From an uncultured Clostridium sp. (GTDB lineage: Bacteria > Bacillota > Clostridia > Peptostreptococcales > Peptostreptococcaceae), in assembly GCA_945871955.1 (NCBI GenBank), contig CAMBXR010000009.1, forward strand, positions 1 to 64,000: DNA of 64,000 bases. Direction: 5' to 3'. Under the pieces are notes generated by a model, which was not told where the DNA came from, did no database searches, and saw nothing but the letters and a program-made list of their open reading frames with translations. Every line of letters begins with the position of its first letter. Within the stretch, counting starts at the first letter, position 1. Shown in pieces: positions 30,281-39,648 of this stretch. Made by a program: the position numbers and the translations under genes.

Positions 30281-31534
30281 TTATTCTTGATATACACTTG
30301 TGTATATATATGATGTTTCACTTTTATCGTTTTTAGTTATTGTTCTATATGTTTTCGCTCCTGGCAATCCATTATATGTAAATTTATCTACTCTAATATT
30401 AGTTTTAACTTTATCTTGTGATGCACCATATATAGCTGCACTGACACTACTTCCACTTCTATAACACTGAACATAAACTGCATGATCAAAGTTATTAGTA
30501 AATTTCAAATCACTACCACTATCATTAACCATTGCATCTCTTCCTCTAGGTACATAATGTGATGTTTTTGAATGATTTCTTACTTCATCTATTTGTAACC
30601 CTGATAATAAAGCCGCATTAAACAATGTAGTTGATGTTTGGCAAACTCCACCACCTGGAGCATCCTGATAAGAACCTGCCATAATAACAGATGCATTTTT
30701 AAAACCATTACTTAAAACTCTCATACCTGTTTGTTTATTGTATGAAAATGTCTCTCCTGGCAATAAGATAACATTGTTGCATCTTTGAGCTGCAAGACCT
30801 ATATTATAGGATCTTTCAACCAATGATGAATTAAAAGTAGTCGAAAAAGAAGCTAATTGAGTATTTATTGCTTTTACATCACTTGTCGATACTCTTGGAT
30901 TTGTTACTGCAACTTTTAAATCAATATCTTCATATTTTTTATTATCTAAAGCTTTAGTAATTAATTTTTTATTTTCTTCTGTTTCAAATTTTAAACCAGT
31001 TTGTGACTGTGTATAACTTATACTACTTCCCACGCTTACTGTAGCATTTTTAGGACTTCTATTAATTTTTTTCGCAATATTACCTATAGCTTCATCAAGT
31101 TTCGCTTCATCATATGATGATTCTATAGAGTATTTTTTGCCACTAAATTTTATACCTATATATGAAGTAATATCTTTAAAATATGATTCTTTTCTTGTAC
31201 TATTATAAGCTTTATCCACTAATTCCTCTGTATTATATTTTAAATTAATATCATCACAAGAAATTTCATAGTTATTTTCATTGTAATTTAAGTTTATATT
31301 TTGTGTTTTATACTTTTTATTTATAGCTTCAACAGCTTCCTTCTTAGTCATATGAGATACTTCTATATCTTGTATAAAAATATTGTCAGCAATTCTTCCA
31401 TTATATAAAGAATGTTTTGTAAAATAATTTAATGCTATACTACTAATTATTACTATAATTCCTAATGATATTCCTATTATTTTATATATTTTATTTTTAC
31501 TATTGCCTGACTGAGTTGTTAAATTATCCACCAT
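30281..31534 (-). CDS. VanW family protein with N-terminal TM
   Basis: NVILLPGETFSYNKQTG...GGGVCQTSTTLFNAALLSGLQIDEVRNHS...YVPRGRDAMV, hallmark of VanW domains. Confidence 0.9.
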   Translation of the reverse strand: MVDNLTTQSGNSKNKIYKIIGISLGIIVIISSIALNYFTKHSLYNGRIADNIFIQDIEVSHMTKKEAVEAINKKYKTQNINLNYNENNYEISCDDINLKYNTEELVDKAYNSTRKESYFKDITSYIGIKFSGKKYSIESSYDEAKLDEAIGNIAKKINRSPKNATVSVGSSISYTQSQTGLKFETEENKKLITKALDNKKYEDIDLKVAVTNPRVSTSDVKAINTQLASFSTTFNSSLVERSYNIGLAAQRCNNVILLPGETFSYNKQTGMRVLSNGFKNASVIMAGSYQDAPGGGVCQTSTTLFNAALLSGLQIDEVRNHSKTSHYVPRGRDAMVNDSGSDLKFTNNFDHAVYVQCYRSGSSVSAAIYGASQDKVKTNIRVDKFTYNGLPGAKTYRTITKNDKSETSYIYTSVYQE

Positions 31535-31733
31535 TATATCACCTCACTCCTAAAAGGATTATATTTTAATTTCGTATTTTTCACAACAATTTTTTTAACA
31601 TGTAACTATATTGTTACATATTTTTCCGCTTTTATTTGATTGTATTTTTCATAAACAATAAAAATAGACCTATAACTTGATATTTGCCAAGCAAGGTCTA
31701 TATTATCAGTTTTATATGTAAATAATGCATTAA

Positions 31734-31904
31734 TTAATGTATTCTCTCTTTCCTAATACGAGTAAATTTTCCAGAATCAGCTACAAAAACAAATCCCATT
31801 TTTTTATAGATTTCATTTAACTGTATTAAAGTTACTTCCCCGTTTTTTATATTGTCTAATGTTATATCTTCTATTCTTTTTTCCTTAGTTATTAATGTTC
31901 CCAT
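31734..31904 (-). CDS. Small hypothetical protein (56 aa)
   Basis: Not in the ORF track. Minus-strand ATG at 31904 preceded by aggagtgatac; MGTLITKEKRIEDITLDNIKNGEVTLIQLNEIYKKMGFVFVADSGKFTRIRKERIH. Confidence 0.6.
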   Translation of the reverse strand: MGTLITKEKRIEDITLDNIKNGEVTLIQLNEIYKKMGFVFVADSGKFTRIRKERIH

Positions 31905-32262
31905 ATGTATCACTCCTAAAATAAATTATTTTTAATATATATATTAATATGCTTGTACTAATATGATAAAAATATAAATTTTATTATTCAAATATTTGTT
32001 CCAAATGTTCGTTCTATAATTTCATTATATACGAACACCCATTCGACTTCAAGTTTATTTTGAAAATTTTTCAAGAAATTTTCAAACATATATACTATAT
32101 TCTTGCCAAAAACTTCAAATATAAGATATCCAAGTAGTTTATAATAATATTTTTTTCTTATAAATATAGTTTATTTTCTATAATAATATATCTAAGTTTG
32201 TTGTTTTTTATAATTACACTATAGTATTATTATATTAAAGAGAATCAAAGGGGGGAGTTGCA

Positions 32263-32823
32263 ATGAAAAACACTAATGTTGATAATAAAATCATATTTAT
32301 TGACAAAAGAACCGAACTAGATGATAAGCATACAACTTCTAAATCGCAATTAAACAAATTAAAGGGGAAAAGTAAAATAATTGGGTATCAAGAGCAAAAA
32401 AAAATTATGGTTCATAAAGCTAAAAAGAAAAAATTTCATAATTCTAAGTTATATAAATTAAGAAAAAAGATTCTTATATCTTTAATTATAATATTAAGCT
32501 TATTTACTCTTACATTTCTATATAACAAGTTTTATAAACCTAATTCCATAAAATCAAGTAAAAGTACATTTGTATCTGAAAACACAAATATATCAGGCTC
32601 AGATATTTCTCTATACTCATCTATTATAAGTAATTCTGTACAAAAGGTTTTAGGTATAAAATATGATGTAAAAGTGCTACAAATACATAAAAATGGAAAT
32701 TTAGTTTATTCTAATGGATATTTTAATGTTCCAGATGAAGGCGATATAAATTTCGATATGATACTTCAAAATTTTTCACCCTATTCTCTAAAAATTAATG
32801 GCTATGAATATATAAAAAAGTAA
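32263..32823 (+). CDS. Hypothetical single-TM protein with basic N-terminus
   Basis: GGGGGAG RBS; lysine-rich cytoplasmic segment then ILISLIIILSLFTLTFLY TM. Confidence 0.65.
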   Translation: MKNTNVDNKIIFIDKRTELDDKHTTSKSQLNKLKGKSKIIGYQEQKKIMVHKAKKKKFHNSKLYKLRKKILISLIIILSLFTLTFLYNKFYKPNSIKSSKSTFVSENTNISGSDISLYSSIISNSVQKVLGIKYDVKVLQIHKNGNLVYSNGYFNVPDEGDINFDMILQNFSPYSLKINGYEYIKK

Positions 32824-32850
32824 GGTGCAAATTGCACCTTACTTTTTATT
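32818..32850. terminator. Bidirectional terminator overlapping both flanking stop codons
   Basis: aaaaagtaaggtgcaa-a-ttgcaccttacttttt, 16-bp perfect stem with poly-A/poly-T flanks. Confidence 0.85.
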
Positions 32851-33033
32851 ACCTTTAACAGCTTTACCTACATTTACGCCTGTATTTATAGTTTCTTTTG
32901 CTACATTCCCTACTCCACTTATAACATCTTTACCTACATTTACGCCTGTATTTATAGTTTCTTTCGCCACATTTCCTACTCCATTTATAACTTCTTTACC
33001 AGCATCAGTAACTGACTTTGTAATTTTAGCCAT
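32839..33033 (-). CDS. Small repeat protein (64 aa)
   Basis: AGGAGGT-type RBS upstream; internal duplication of VI(N/S)GVGNVAKETINTGVNVGK. Confidence 0.7.
   Translation of the reverse strand: MAKITKSVTDAGKEVINGVGNVAKETINTGVNVGKDVISGVGNVAKETINTGVNVGKAVKGNKK
32866..33000. repeat. Two-copy 66-bp tandem repeat inside the small ORF
   Basis: tttacctacatttacgcctgtatttatagtttctttYgcYacatt(c/t)cctactcca(c/t)ttataac occurs twice at 66-bp period. Confidence 0.8.
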
Positions 33034-33194
33034 TTAACATACCTCCTCTAATTTTATTGTTATAAAGTTGTTTACACTATATTATATGACAAATTACTTA
33101 ATATGTTCCTATAAATCACCATTCAAAAACTTTATTTATTATTTTACAATTAAAAAAGCAAGGTATACATTTAATATATACCTTGCCTCAATTT

Positions 33195-33785
33195 CTATTT
33201 TAATATTTGAAGTGTTATTGTTTTAACTCCCCATTTTCTACAGTCTGCTTTAGAGTTCATATAAATATCTATTTTATTTCCTTTTATTCCTCCACCGCAA
33301 TCTTCTGCAACAAATACTTTATTTAATTCTTTTATATATACTTTTGTTCCATAAGGAATAACCTTTGGATCTACTGCTAAAGTACCATATCTAGCTTTAG
33401 TTCCTGTAGCTGTATATCCCCCACCAGTATAAGCGTATGCTTTAACTTTAAGTGTCTTTTTTACATTTAAAGATCCACTTGATGAAGATGTTTTATTAGA
33501 TGTAGATGTTTTAGATTTTTTTATATATTTACTACTAGACCATCCTGTTTTTTTATTATATTGAACTTTATACCATCCATTTTTACTAGATAATATTTTT
33601 ACTTGTGTACCTTTTTTTATTTTTCCTATTGATTTATATTTAGTCGAAGAACCAGTTCTTATGTTAACATTAGCTGTAGTTGTTCCATTAACACTTGCAG
33701 CATCTACTTTCACAGGCTTTGCAAACCCCATAGTTATTACTAAAGCACTTACTATTGAAACAGCTTTTAAAGTCTTTTTACTCAT
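33195..33785 (-). CDS. Secreted SH3b + 3D domain protein
   Basis: Signal peptide; one SH3b repeat (TTANVNIRTGSSTKYKSIGKIKKGTQVKILSSKNGWYKVQY); C-terminal 3D domain (YGTLAVDPKVIPYGTKVYI...AEDCGGGIKGNKIDIYM). Confidence 0.92.
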   Translation of the reverse strand: MSKKTLKAVSIVSALVITMGFAKPVKVDAASVNGTTTANVNIRTGSSTKYKSIGKIKKGTQVKILSSKNGWYKVQYNKKTGWSSSKYIKKSKTSTSNKTSSSSGSLNVKKTLKVKAYAYTGGGYTATGTKARYGTLAVDPKVIPYGTKVYIKELNKVFVAEDCGGGIKGNKIDIYMNSKADCRKWGVKTITLQILK

Positions 33786-34123
33786 ATATTTCCTCCCTAT
33801 ATTTGTTTTTTACGTTTTTATCTAAATGTTAAATTCTCTCGTTGTTTTTTTATTTTTATTAATGTTATATATATATAATATTACATTTTAGTAACTTTTT
33901 AAAGTACTTTTTAGAAAAAAGTTACAAATAAGTAACATTATTCTATGATTTTTATTTTGTACAATCAAGCAAAACATAGTATTTTCAATATATCCACACT
34001 TTCACTATGAAATATCAAAAAAATTTAATTTTTTCTTATTTGTAACTTTACATTATACAATTTGTAAACATTTTCATTTTAATTTAATTATAAATCCCAT
34101 AAAAAAAGCCAAGTAAAACTTGA

Positions 34124-35230
34124 CTATTTAAGTATATAAAGAGTTATATTTCTAACTCCCCAATTTATACATTCTTCTTTTGTATTCATATAAATATCTA
34201 TTTTATTTCCTTTTATTCCTCCACCGCAGTCTTCAGCAATAAAAGTTTTATCAAATTCTGGTATATAAACTCTCGTTCCATAAGGAATAACTTTTGGATC
34301 TACGGCAATAGTTCTTCCAAATGTAGGTTTTGTACCAGTAGCCGTTATAGTCCCTGTATAATAAGCATAAGCTTTAACATCTAAAGTATAAGATATATCA
34401 TCTATGCTACTTGGTTTGTTCGTTACAGAGTCAATTTGACTTTGTGACTTTAAATATGCAGAAGAACAATAACCTATTTTTCCATTTGATAATTTTACTT
34501 TATACCAATTACTATTTGTATCTTCTATTACATTTACCTTATCACCTTTATATACAACTCCAAGTATACTATTTGATGTTGATGGTCCACTTCTTACATT
34601 TAAATTAGCTGTAGCTATTAAGGTCTTTATAACCGTTACATTATTATTTGTATTATTATTGTTAGTAGTATTATTAGAACTTGAATTATTATTTGATGAA
34701 CTTCCTGAGTTGTCACTACTTTCCTTTAAGTATTTATTGCTAGCATATCCTACAGTTCCATTATCAAGCTTAACTTTGTACCATCCAGTACTAGCAGTAC
34801 CAAGAATTTCTACACTTTCATTTTTGCTTATATATCCAACAATTTTATAAGCTGTTGAACCACCACTTCTCACATTTAGATTAGCTGTTGCCACAAGTTT
34901 TTTATTGCTTGTAGGTGAGCTATTTGTAGAATGATTATTTGACGTAGATGAGCTTTTTAGAGAAATATAACTTCCACATACCCAACCATTCTTACTTCCA
35001 TATTTAATCTTATACCAACCATTTTCAGAAGATATAATTTTCACCTTATCTCCTTTTTTAAGTCCTCCTATGGAAACATATGATGTTGATGGTCCACTTC
35101 TTACATTTAGAGAATTTGCTGTGACTTCACCTGTATTACTATCTGCATGTACATTAGTAGCCCCCATGGCCAATAATATTGATGTAGCTGACAGTGCTGC
35201 TAGTGTATATTTTGTATTTTTTTCAATCAT
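34124..35230 (-). CDS. Secreted protein with three SH3b domains and a 3D domain
   Basis: Three 'LNVRSGPST...GWYKVKL' SH3b repeats; C-terminal AVDPKVIPYGTRVYIPEF...AEDCGGGIKGNKIDIYM. Confidence 0.93.
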   Translation of the reverse strand: MIEKNTKYTLAALSATSILLAMGATNVHADSNTGEVTANSLNVRSGPSTSYVSIGGLKKGDKVKIISSENGWYKIKYGSKNGWVCGSYISLKSSSTSNNHSTNSSPTSNKKLVATANLNVRSGGSTAYKIVGYISKNESVEILGTASTGWYKVKLDNGTVGYASNKYLKESSDNSGSSSNNNSSSNNTTNNNNTNNNVTVIKTLIATANLNVRSGPSTSNSILGVVYKGDKVNVIEDTNSNWYKVKLSNGKIGYCSSAYLKSQSQIDSVTNKPSSIDDISYTLDVKAYAYYTGTITATGTKPTFGRTIAVDPKVIPYGTRVYIPEFDKTFIAEDCGGGIKGNKIDIYMNTKEECINWGVRNITLYILK

Positions 35231-35441
35231 TTTCTTCCCCCAGTATAATGGTTTATTTTATTTCATTATTGTTTTATGTATAATTTTCCATTTAACAATA
35301 TATTAACTTAATTTCTTTAAATTTAAAATAGATTAATACATTTTCACCTAAATTTTTGATTCTTTTGGTAAAAAAATTCACTTATTATATTTATAATCTT
35401 TCATATACTAAATAAAAATTAATTAATTTGGAGGATTGATT

Positions 35442-35570
35442 ATGGCTGATAAAAATTACCGTATAGCTTCTATTACAGATGATGAAGCCACTGAAATAAA
35501 AAAAGCTGAAGCTGAAGTAAAAAAAATAACAGGAAAAGATTTTGTATTAATTGCTTGGGAAAAAGACTAA
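35442..35570 (+). CDS. Small protein (42 aa)
   Basis: Not in the ORF track. GGAGG RBS, MADKNYRIASITDDEATEIKKAEAEVKKITGKDFVLIAWEKD, followed by a hairpin terminator (aagaggctg...cagcctctt). Confidence 0.7.
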   Translation: MADKNYRIASITDDEATEIKKAEAEVKKITGKDFVLIAWEKD

Positions 35571-35875
35571 TATACTATTTTTTCTAAGAAAATAAATAAG
35601 AGGCTGTGTATAGAGATTTTTTAATCTTAATACATCAGCCTCTTTATATGCTTGGTGGATTTATTTTTAATTTTTTATTTCTCATTATATCAAAATATTT
35701 TAGTTGTTAGTTATAATTTTAATTTGTAAATAATTTATAAATTGTAAATTGTAAATATAATATTTTCTAATTCCTAACTTTTCATAACCACTTAAAATAT
35801 TTATGTATCTTCACTATCCACCAAAGCATATTTTATTATAAATATGAGATTTTCATCTCATAATATAATAAGCAA

Positions 35876-36421
35876 TTAAATTTCTATAAAAGTTTCATTA
35901 TTAGCTTTATTTATAGCAACTTCCAGTTCCAAAACTTCTTTATTTAAGTTTTTCACTAACTTTTCCATTTCTTCTCTGTCAAAATTTAATTCAGTCACTT
36001 TATAATATACAGAAGTCGCTGCTGCATCTACTTTTCTCTCTCTGCTAACTTTAACATTCTGAAGTAAATCTTCTAATTCAAAAGCTAATTCTCTTTTTAA
36101 TTTTACTTTATTTAAGGCGCCTTGAATAGTAGTTTTTTGTCCTGATACTTCTATCTCTGTAATATTATTAGCATAAGCTATAGCTGTTTTTATTTTTTCT
36201 ATTTCTTTAGATAATGATATTAACTCATCTAATTCTTTAGTAAAATTAAATTTTTCATCGCAATCAAATCTACTTCCATCAGATTCTAGTATATAAGTTG
36301 TACTGGCTTTTTTTCTATTTAAAATATACGGTGATTTATATCTATAACTTCTTTCTAATTCTGCAACTTTTATCATACCTTGGTTTATCGTAAGTTTTTC
36401 CATAAATATTCTCCCTTCCAC
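35876..36421 (-). CDS. DIP1984/septicolysin-like coiled-coil protein
   Basis: Helical ORF with EIEKIKTAIAYANNITEIEV...ALNKVKLKRE...LNKEVLELEVAINKANNETFIEI, resembling DIP1984-family spacing (recalled, not searched). Confidence 0.5.
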   Translation of the reverse strand: MEGRIFMEKLTINQGMIKVAELERSYRYKSPYILNRKKASTTYILESDGSRFDCDEKFNFTKELDELISLSKEIEKIKTAIAYANNITEIEVSGQKTTIQGALNKVKLKRELAFELEDLLQNVKVSRERKVDAAATSVYYKVTELNFDREEMEKLVKNLNKEVLELEVAINKANNETFIEI

Positions 36422-36439
36422 ATCCCTTTTTTATCTATA

Positions 36440-37171
36440 TTAATTATTATTTTCTTCAACTATTTCTATAAATCGTTTTAACAGCATTTCTCCATATTTA
36501 TGCTTCTGTATTTTATTATATATATTTTCATAATTTTTACCAATACCTATTATTTTGTCTTTCTCGAATTTTAAATACTCTTTTGTTGTCTCTGAGAAGA
36601 ACTCTGGATGAAATTGCGTCCCCCAAACATGATTATCATAAGAAAAGGATTGAACTTCATCATGCTCATTATAAGCTAATATTTTAGCACCCTTTGGAAT
36701 TTGTAGTACACTTTGGGAATGAGCCTCATGTCCTTTAAAATTTTTAGGTAATACACCAAGGAGTTTATCTTTTTCACCTTCATCCGTAAGATAAATATCT
36801 ACAGTACCTAATTCCATACCCTTAGGATTATATCCCACCTGTCCTCCTAACATATCTGCCAGTAGTTGATGCCCATAACAAATTCCCAGTACTGGTATGT
36901 TTGTATTTACTATATTTTTTAGATAATCACAAATTTTTACACTCCAAGATTCATAATCAGATACCATGGAATGAGAGCCTGTTATTATAATTCCTTTTAT
37001 ATTGTCTAAGTCCGGTATTTTTTCTTCTTTCTTACAGTCTACTACAACAACTTGATTTTTATCTAATTGTCCCTTATTCATAATATGGTCGTGAAACTCA
37101 CCATATTTATTTGAAATAGATTTTAACGTTTCTCCCATGCTTAATATAACTATTTTTTTCAAAAAATTCAC
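36440..37171 (-). CDS. Class I glutamine amidotransferase
   Basis: GICYGHQLLA (Cys nucleophile), GTQFHPEF (His/Glu). Confidence 0.88.
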   Translation of the reverse strand: MNFLKKIVILSMGETLKSISNKYGEFHDHIMNKGQLDKNQVVVVDCKKEEKIPDLDNIKGIIITGSHSMVSDYESWSVKICDYLKNIVNTNIPVLGICYGHQLLADMLGGQVGYNPKGMELGTVDIYLTDEGEKDKLLGVLPKNFKGHEAHSQSVLQIPKGAKILAYNEHDEVQSFSYDNHVWGTQFHPEFFSETTKEYLKFEKDKIIGIGKNYENIYNKIQKHKYGEMLLKRFIEIVEENNN

Positions 37172-37528
37172 CCCTAAAAAATAAAAGTGAATTAATAACT
37201 TTATTCACCCTTATTTACATCTTATTTATTTAATTATATCAATTTTATTTTATTTTCAAATTACAGTTACTTTACAAAAAAATTAACTCCTCAGACAAAT
37301 TTATTTATTTTATCTTTGAAGTTAATTTTTAATTTCTATGGTATATTAATTTTTAGGCAATAGTATAACTTCTTATGCTATAAAAATCCAACCATAATAA
37401 TTGTATATGAAAGTAATTATTAATTCAACCTATATACTTAGAATTCTTACAGATTGTATTTATATTAGTTGTTTTTAAAATAAAATTATTCCATAATATG
37501 CTTATATAGTATATTTAAGGAGGTACTT

Positions 37529-38353
37529 ATGAATAACTTGAAAATAGGACTAATTCAGATGAAAGTCCATAATGATAAAAAAGAAAATTTATTAAGAGCT
37601 GCTAATTTAATAAAAAAAATTTCTTCAGAAAAGTCAGACATTGTAATTTTACCAGAAATGTTTTCTTGTCCTTATATAACATCAAATTTTCCCATTTATG
37701 CAGAAGAAGAAGGCGGTTATTCTTATAATTTTTTATCAAACATTGCTAAAGAAAATAATATTTACTTAGTCTCTGGATCCATTCCGGAAATAGATAACAA
37801 TAAAATTTATAATACCTCTTATGTTTTTAATAGATATGGTGAAAAAATAGGAAAACATAGAAAAGTACATTTATTTGATATCGATATAAAAGGAAAACAA
37901 ACATTTAAAGAATCTGATACATTAAACGCCGGAGATGAAGTTACTGTATTTGATACAGAGTTTGGCAAAATAGGACTTTGTATATGCTATGATTTTAGAT
38001 TTCCAGAGTTAGCTAGACTTATGGTAAATAAGGGTGCTAAAGCTATAATTGTTCCTGCTTCCTTTAATATGACAACTGGTCCTGCCCATTGGCATGTTAT
38101 GTTTAAATCTAGGGCCATAGATAATCAAGTTTATACCATAGGTTGTTCTCCAGCTAGGGATTATAACTCTTCTTATATTTCCTATGGACATTCATTAATA
38201 GTTTCTCCCTTTGGTGAAATTCTTTATGAGTTGGATGATAAGGAAGATATGATGACATATACTATTGATTTAGATTATGTTGATAAAGTTAGAGAAGAAC
38301 TGCCTCTACTTTATCATAGAAGAAATGATTTATATAAATTAATCGAAAAATAG
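37529..38353 (+). CDS. Carbon-nitrogen hydrolase (nitrilase/omega-amidase family)
   Basis: LPEMFSCPY, HRKVHLFDID, GLCICYDFRFPELAR (Glu-Lys-Cys triad). Confidence 0.92.
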   Translation: MNNLKIGLIQMKVHNDKKENLLRAANLIKKISSEKSDIVILPEMFSCPYITSNFPIYAEEEGGYSYNFLSNIAKENNIYLVSGSIPEIDNNKIYNTSYVFNRYGEKIGKHRKVHLFDIDIKGKQTFKESDTLNAGDEVTVFDTEFGKIGLCICYDFRFPELARLMVNKGAKAIIVPASFNMTTGPAHWHVMFKSRAIDNQVYTIGCSPARDYNSSYISYGHSLIVSPFGEILYELDDKEDMMTYTIDLDYVDKVREELPLLYHRRNDLYKLIEK

Positions 38354-38366
38354 TAAAAATATATTT

Positions 38367-38406
38367 ATTAAAAGGAGTATTGCCCAAATGCCAATACTCC
38401 TTTTTA
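38367..38406. terminator. Bidirectional terminator
   Basis: aaaggagtattg ... caatactccttttt between convergent genes. Confidence 0.8.
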
Positions 38407-38409
38407 AAT

Positions 38410-39528
38410 TTATTTTCTTTTTTTATTATTAAAACTTAAAACTTTAACATCCTTCTTATCTGAAAGAGTTCCTTCTTTAAGTCCCATTAAAATTTCTAAA
38501 TCATCAGCATATAAAATTATATTTTCATTATATAACTTATCCATTAAAGTATTTTTACTTACGATATTATTATCTAAAAGTAATTTATAAGCCTTTCTAA
38601 GACAAGTTGGATGAGTTGCTTTAACATTGTCTAAAGGCTCTCCCTTATGCCATCCATTTTTACTTATTTCATTCATTAGATAATTATATTTTTTGTAGTT
38701 TATTAATCCTAAAGCATATGCTCTATATAAAATCATAGTAAGCGGTACCATAAATTTAGATTTAACTTCTAAATAAGACTGCATTTCATTAGGATTAGAT
38801 AGTTCTTCTATAAATCTTTCTTTTGGTAATAATAATGCACAGGCAAAATCATCTTTGTTAAATCTTTTAGCCGGGATATTTAATTCATTACTTATAATAA
38901 ATCCGAATTCATAAGCTAAGTCATAATTTCTCGCAGCTAAAGAGTTTTTATCATATCCTAAAGATACTATATATTTGCTATTTCCATTTACACTTTGTTT
39001 TTGTGAATATGGAGAAGCACCTTTTCTCTCATTATTCATCCCAGTTACAACTACACCAATAGCTTCCATAAATGAAAGCATGTTTATTATTGGCTCATCT
39101 CCCATTTCATAGTATTCTCTGCATCTAATAGCTAATTCTTCCATTGAAAGATTTTTATTCAAGTTTTCTGGAAGTTGTAATCCTGGGAACTGAATGTAGT
39201 TTTCAAAGAATAAGTAAAGCTTATGAATCATTACTAATTTTTCTCTATATGATATTTCTTCATTTCTTTGTATAGTAGATTGTGGGTTAAAATGTACAGC
39301 ATCCACATTTATTTTTATATTTTCATTTTTATAGAAATAGTCCCTTGGAAAATGAAGTACATTTGATAATTTTAATGCATTTTCCACCGTTGGTTTATAT
39401 TTATTTTCTTCAAAAGCCAATATATCTTTTTTATTTATATTAGTTTCTTTAGATACTTGATCTATAGTTTTTCCTCTGTATATTCTGGCTACTTTTAGTC
39501 TTTTACCATTAAATAATTCTTTTTTCAT
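38410..39528 (-). CDS. XRE-family HTH regulator with degenerate ImmA/IrrE-like domain
   Basis: N-terminal HTH (RLKVARIYRGKTIDQVSKETNINKKDILAFEENKYKPTVENALKLSNVL); C-terminal region NYDLAYEFGFIIS...FACALLLPKERF aligns with the IrrE pattern but lacks HExxH. Confidence 0.8.
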   Translation of the reverse strand: MKKELFNGKRLKVARIYRGKTIDQVSKETNINKKDILAFEENKYKPTVENALKLSNVLHFPRDYFYKNENIKINVDAVHFNPQSTIQRNEEISYREKLVMIHKLYLFFENYIQFPGLQLPENLNKNLSMEELAIRCREYYEMGDEPIINMLSFMEAIGVVVTGMNNERKGASPYSQKQSVNGNSKYIVSLGYDKNSLAARNYDLAYEFGFIISNELNIPAKRFNKDDFACALLLPKERFIEELSNPNEMQSYLEVKSKFMVPLTMILYRAYALGLINYKKYNYLMNEISKNGWHKGEPLDNVKATHPTCLRKAYKLLLDNNIVSKNTLMDKLYNENIILYADDLEILMGLKEGTLSDKKDVKVLSFNNKKRK

Positions 39529-39648
39529 ATTTATGGTCCTTTCCTTGTTGATATTTTAAACAAAGCTAATTTAAGTCTTCAATCTCTTATTATACTGAAT
39601 AAATTATATCTTTTCAAATAATAAGTTGTTTAATAATAAATATAATTA

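Noticed and set aside
32825-33037. Plus-strand 70-aa ORF with Pro/Thr repeats
   Set aside because: Antisense shadow of the better-supported minus-strand repeat ORF, which has an RBS; its own start overlaps the terminator.
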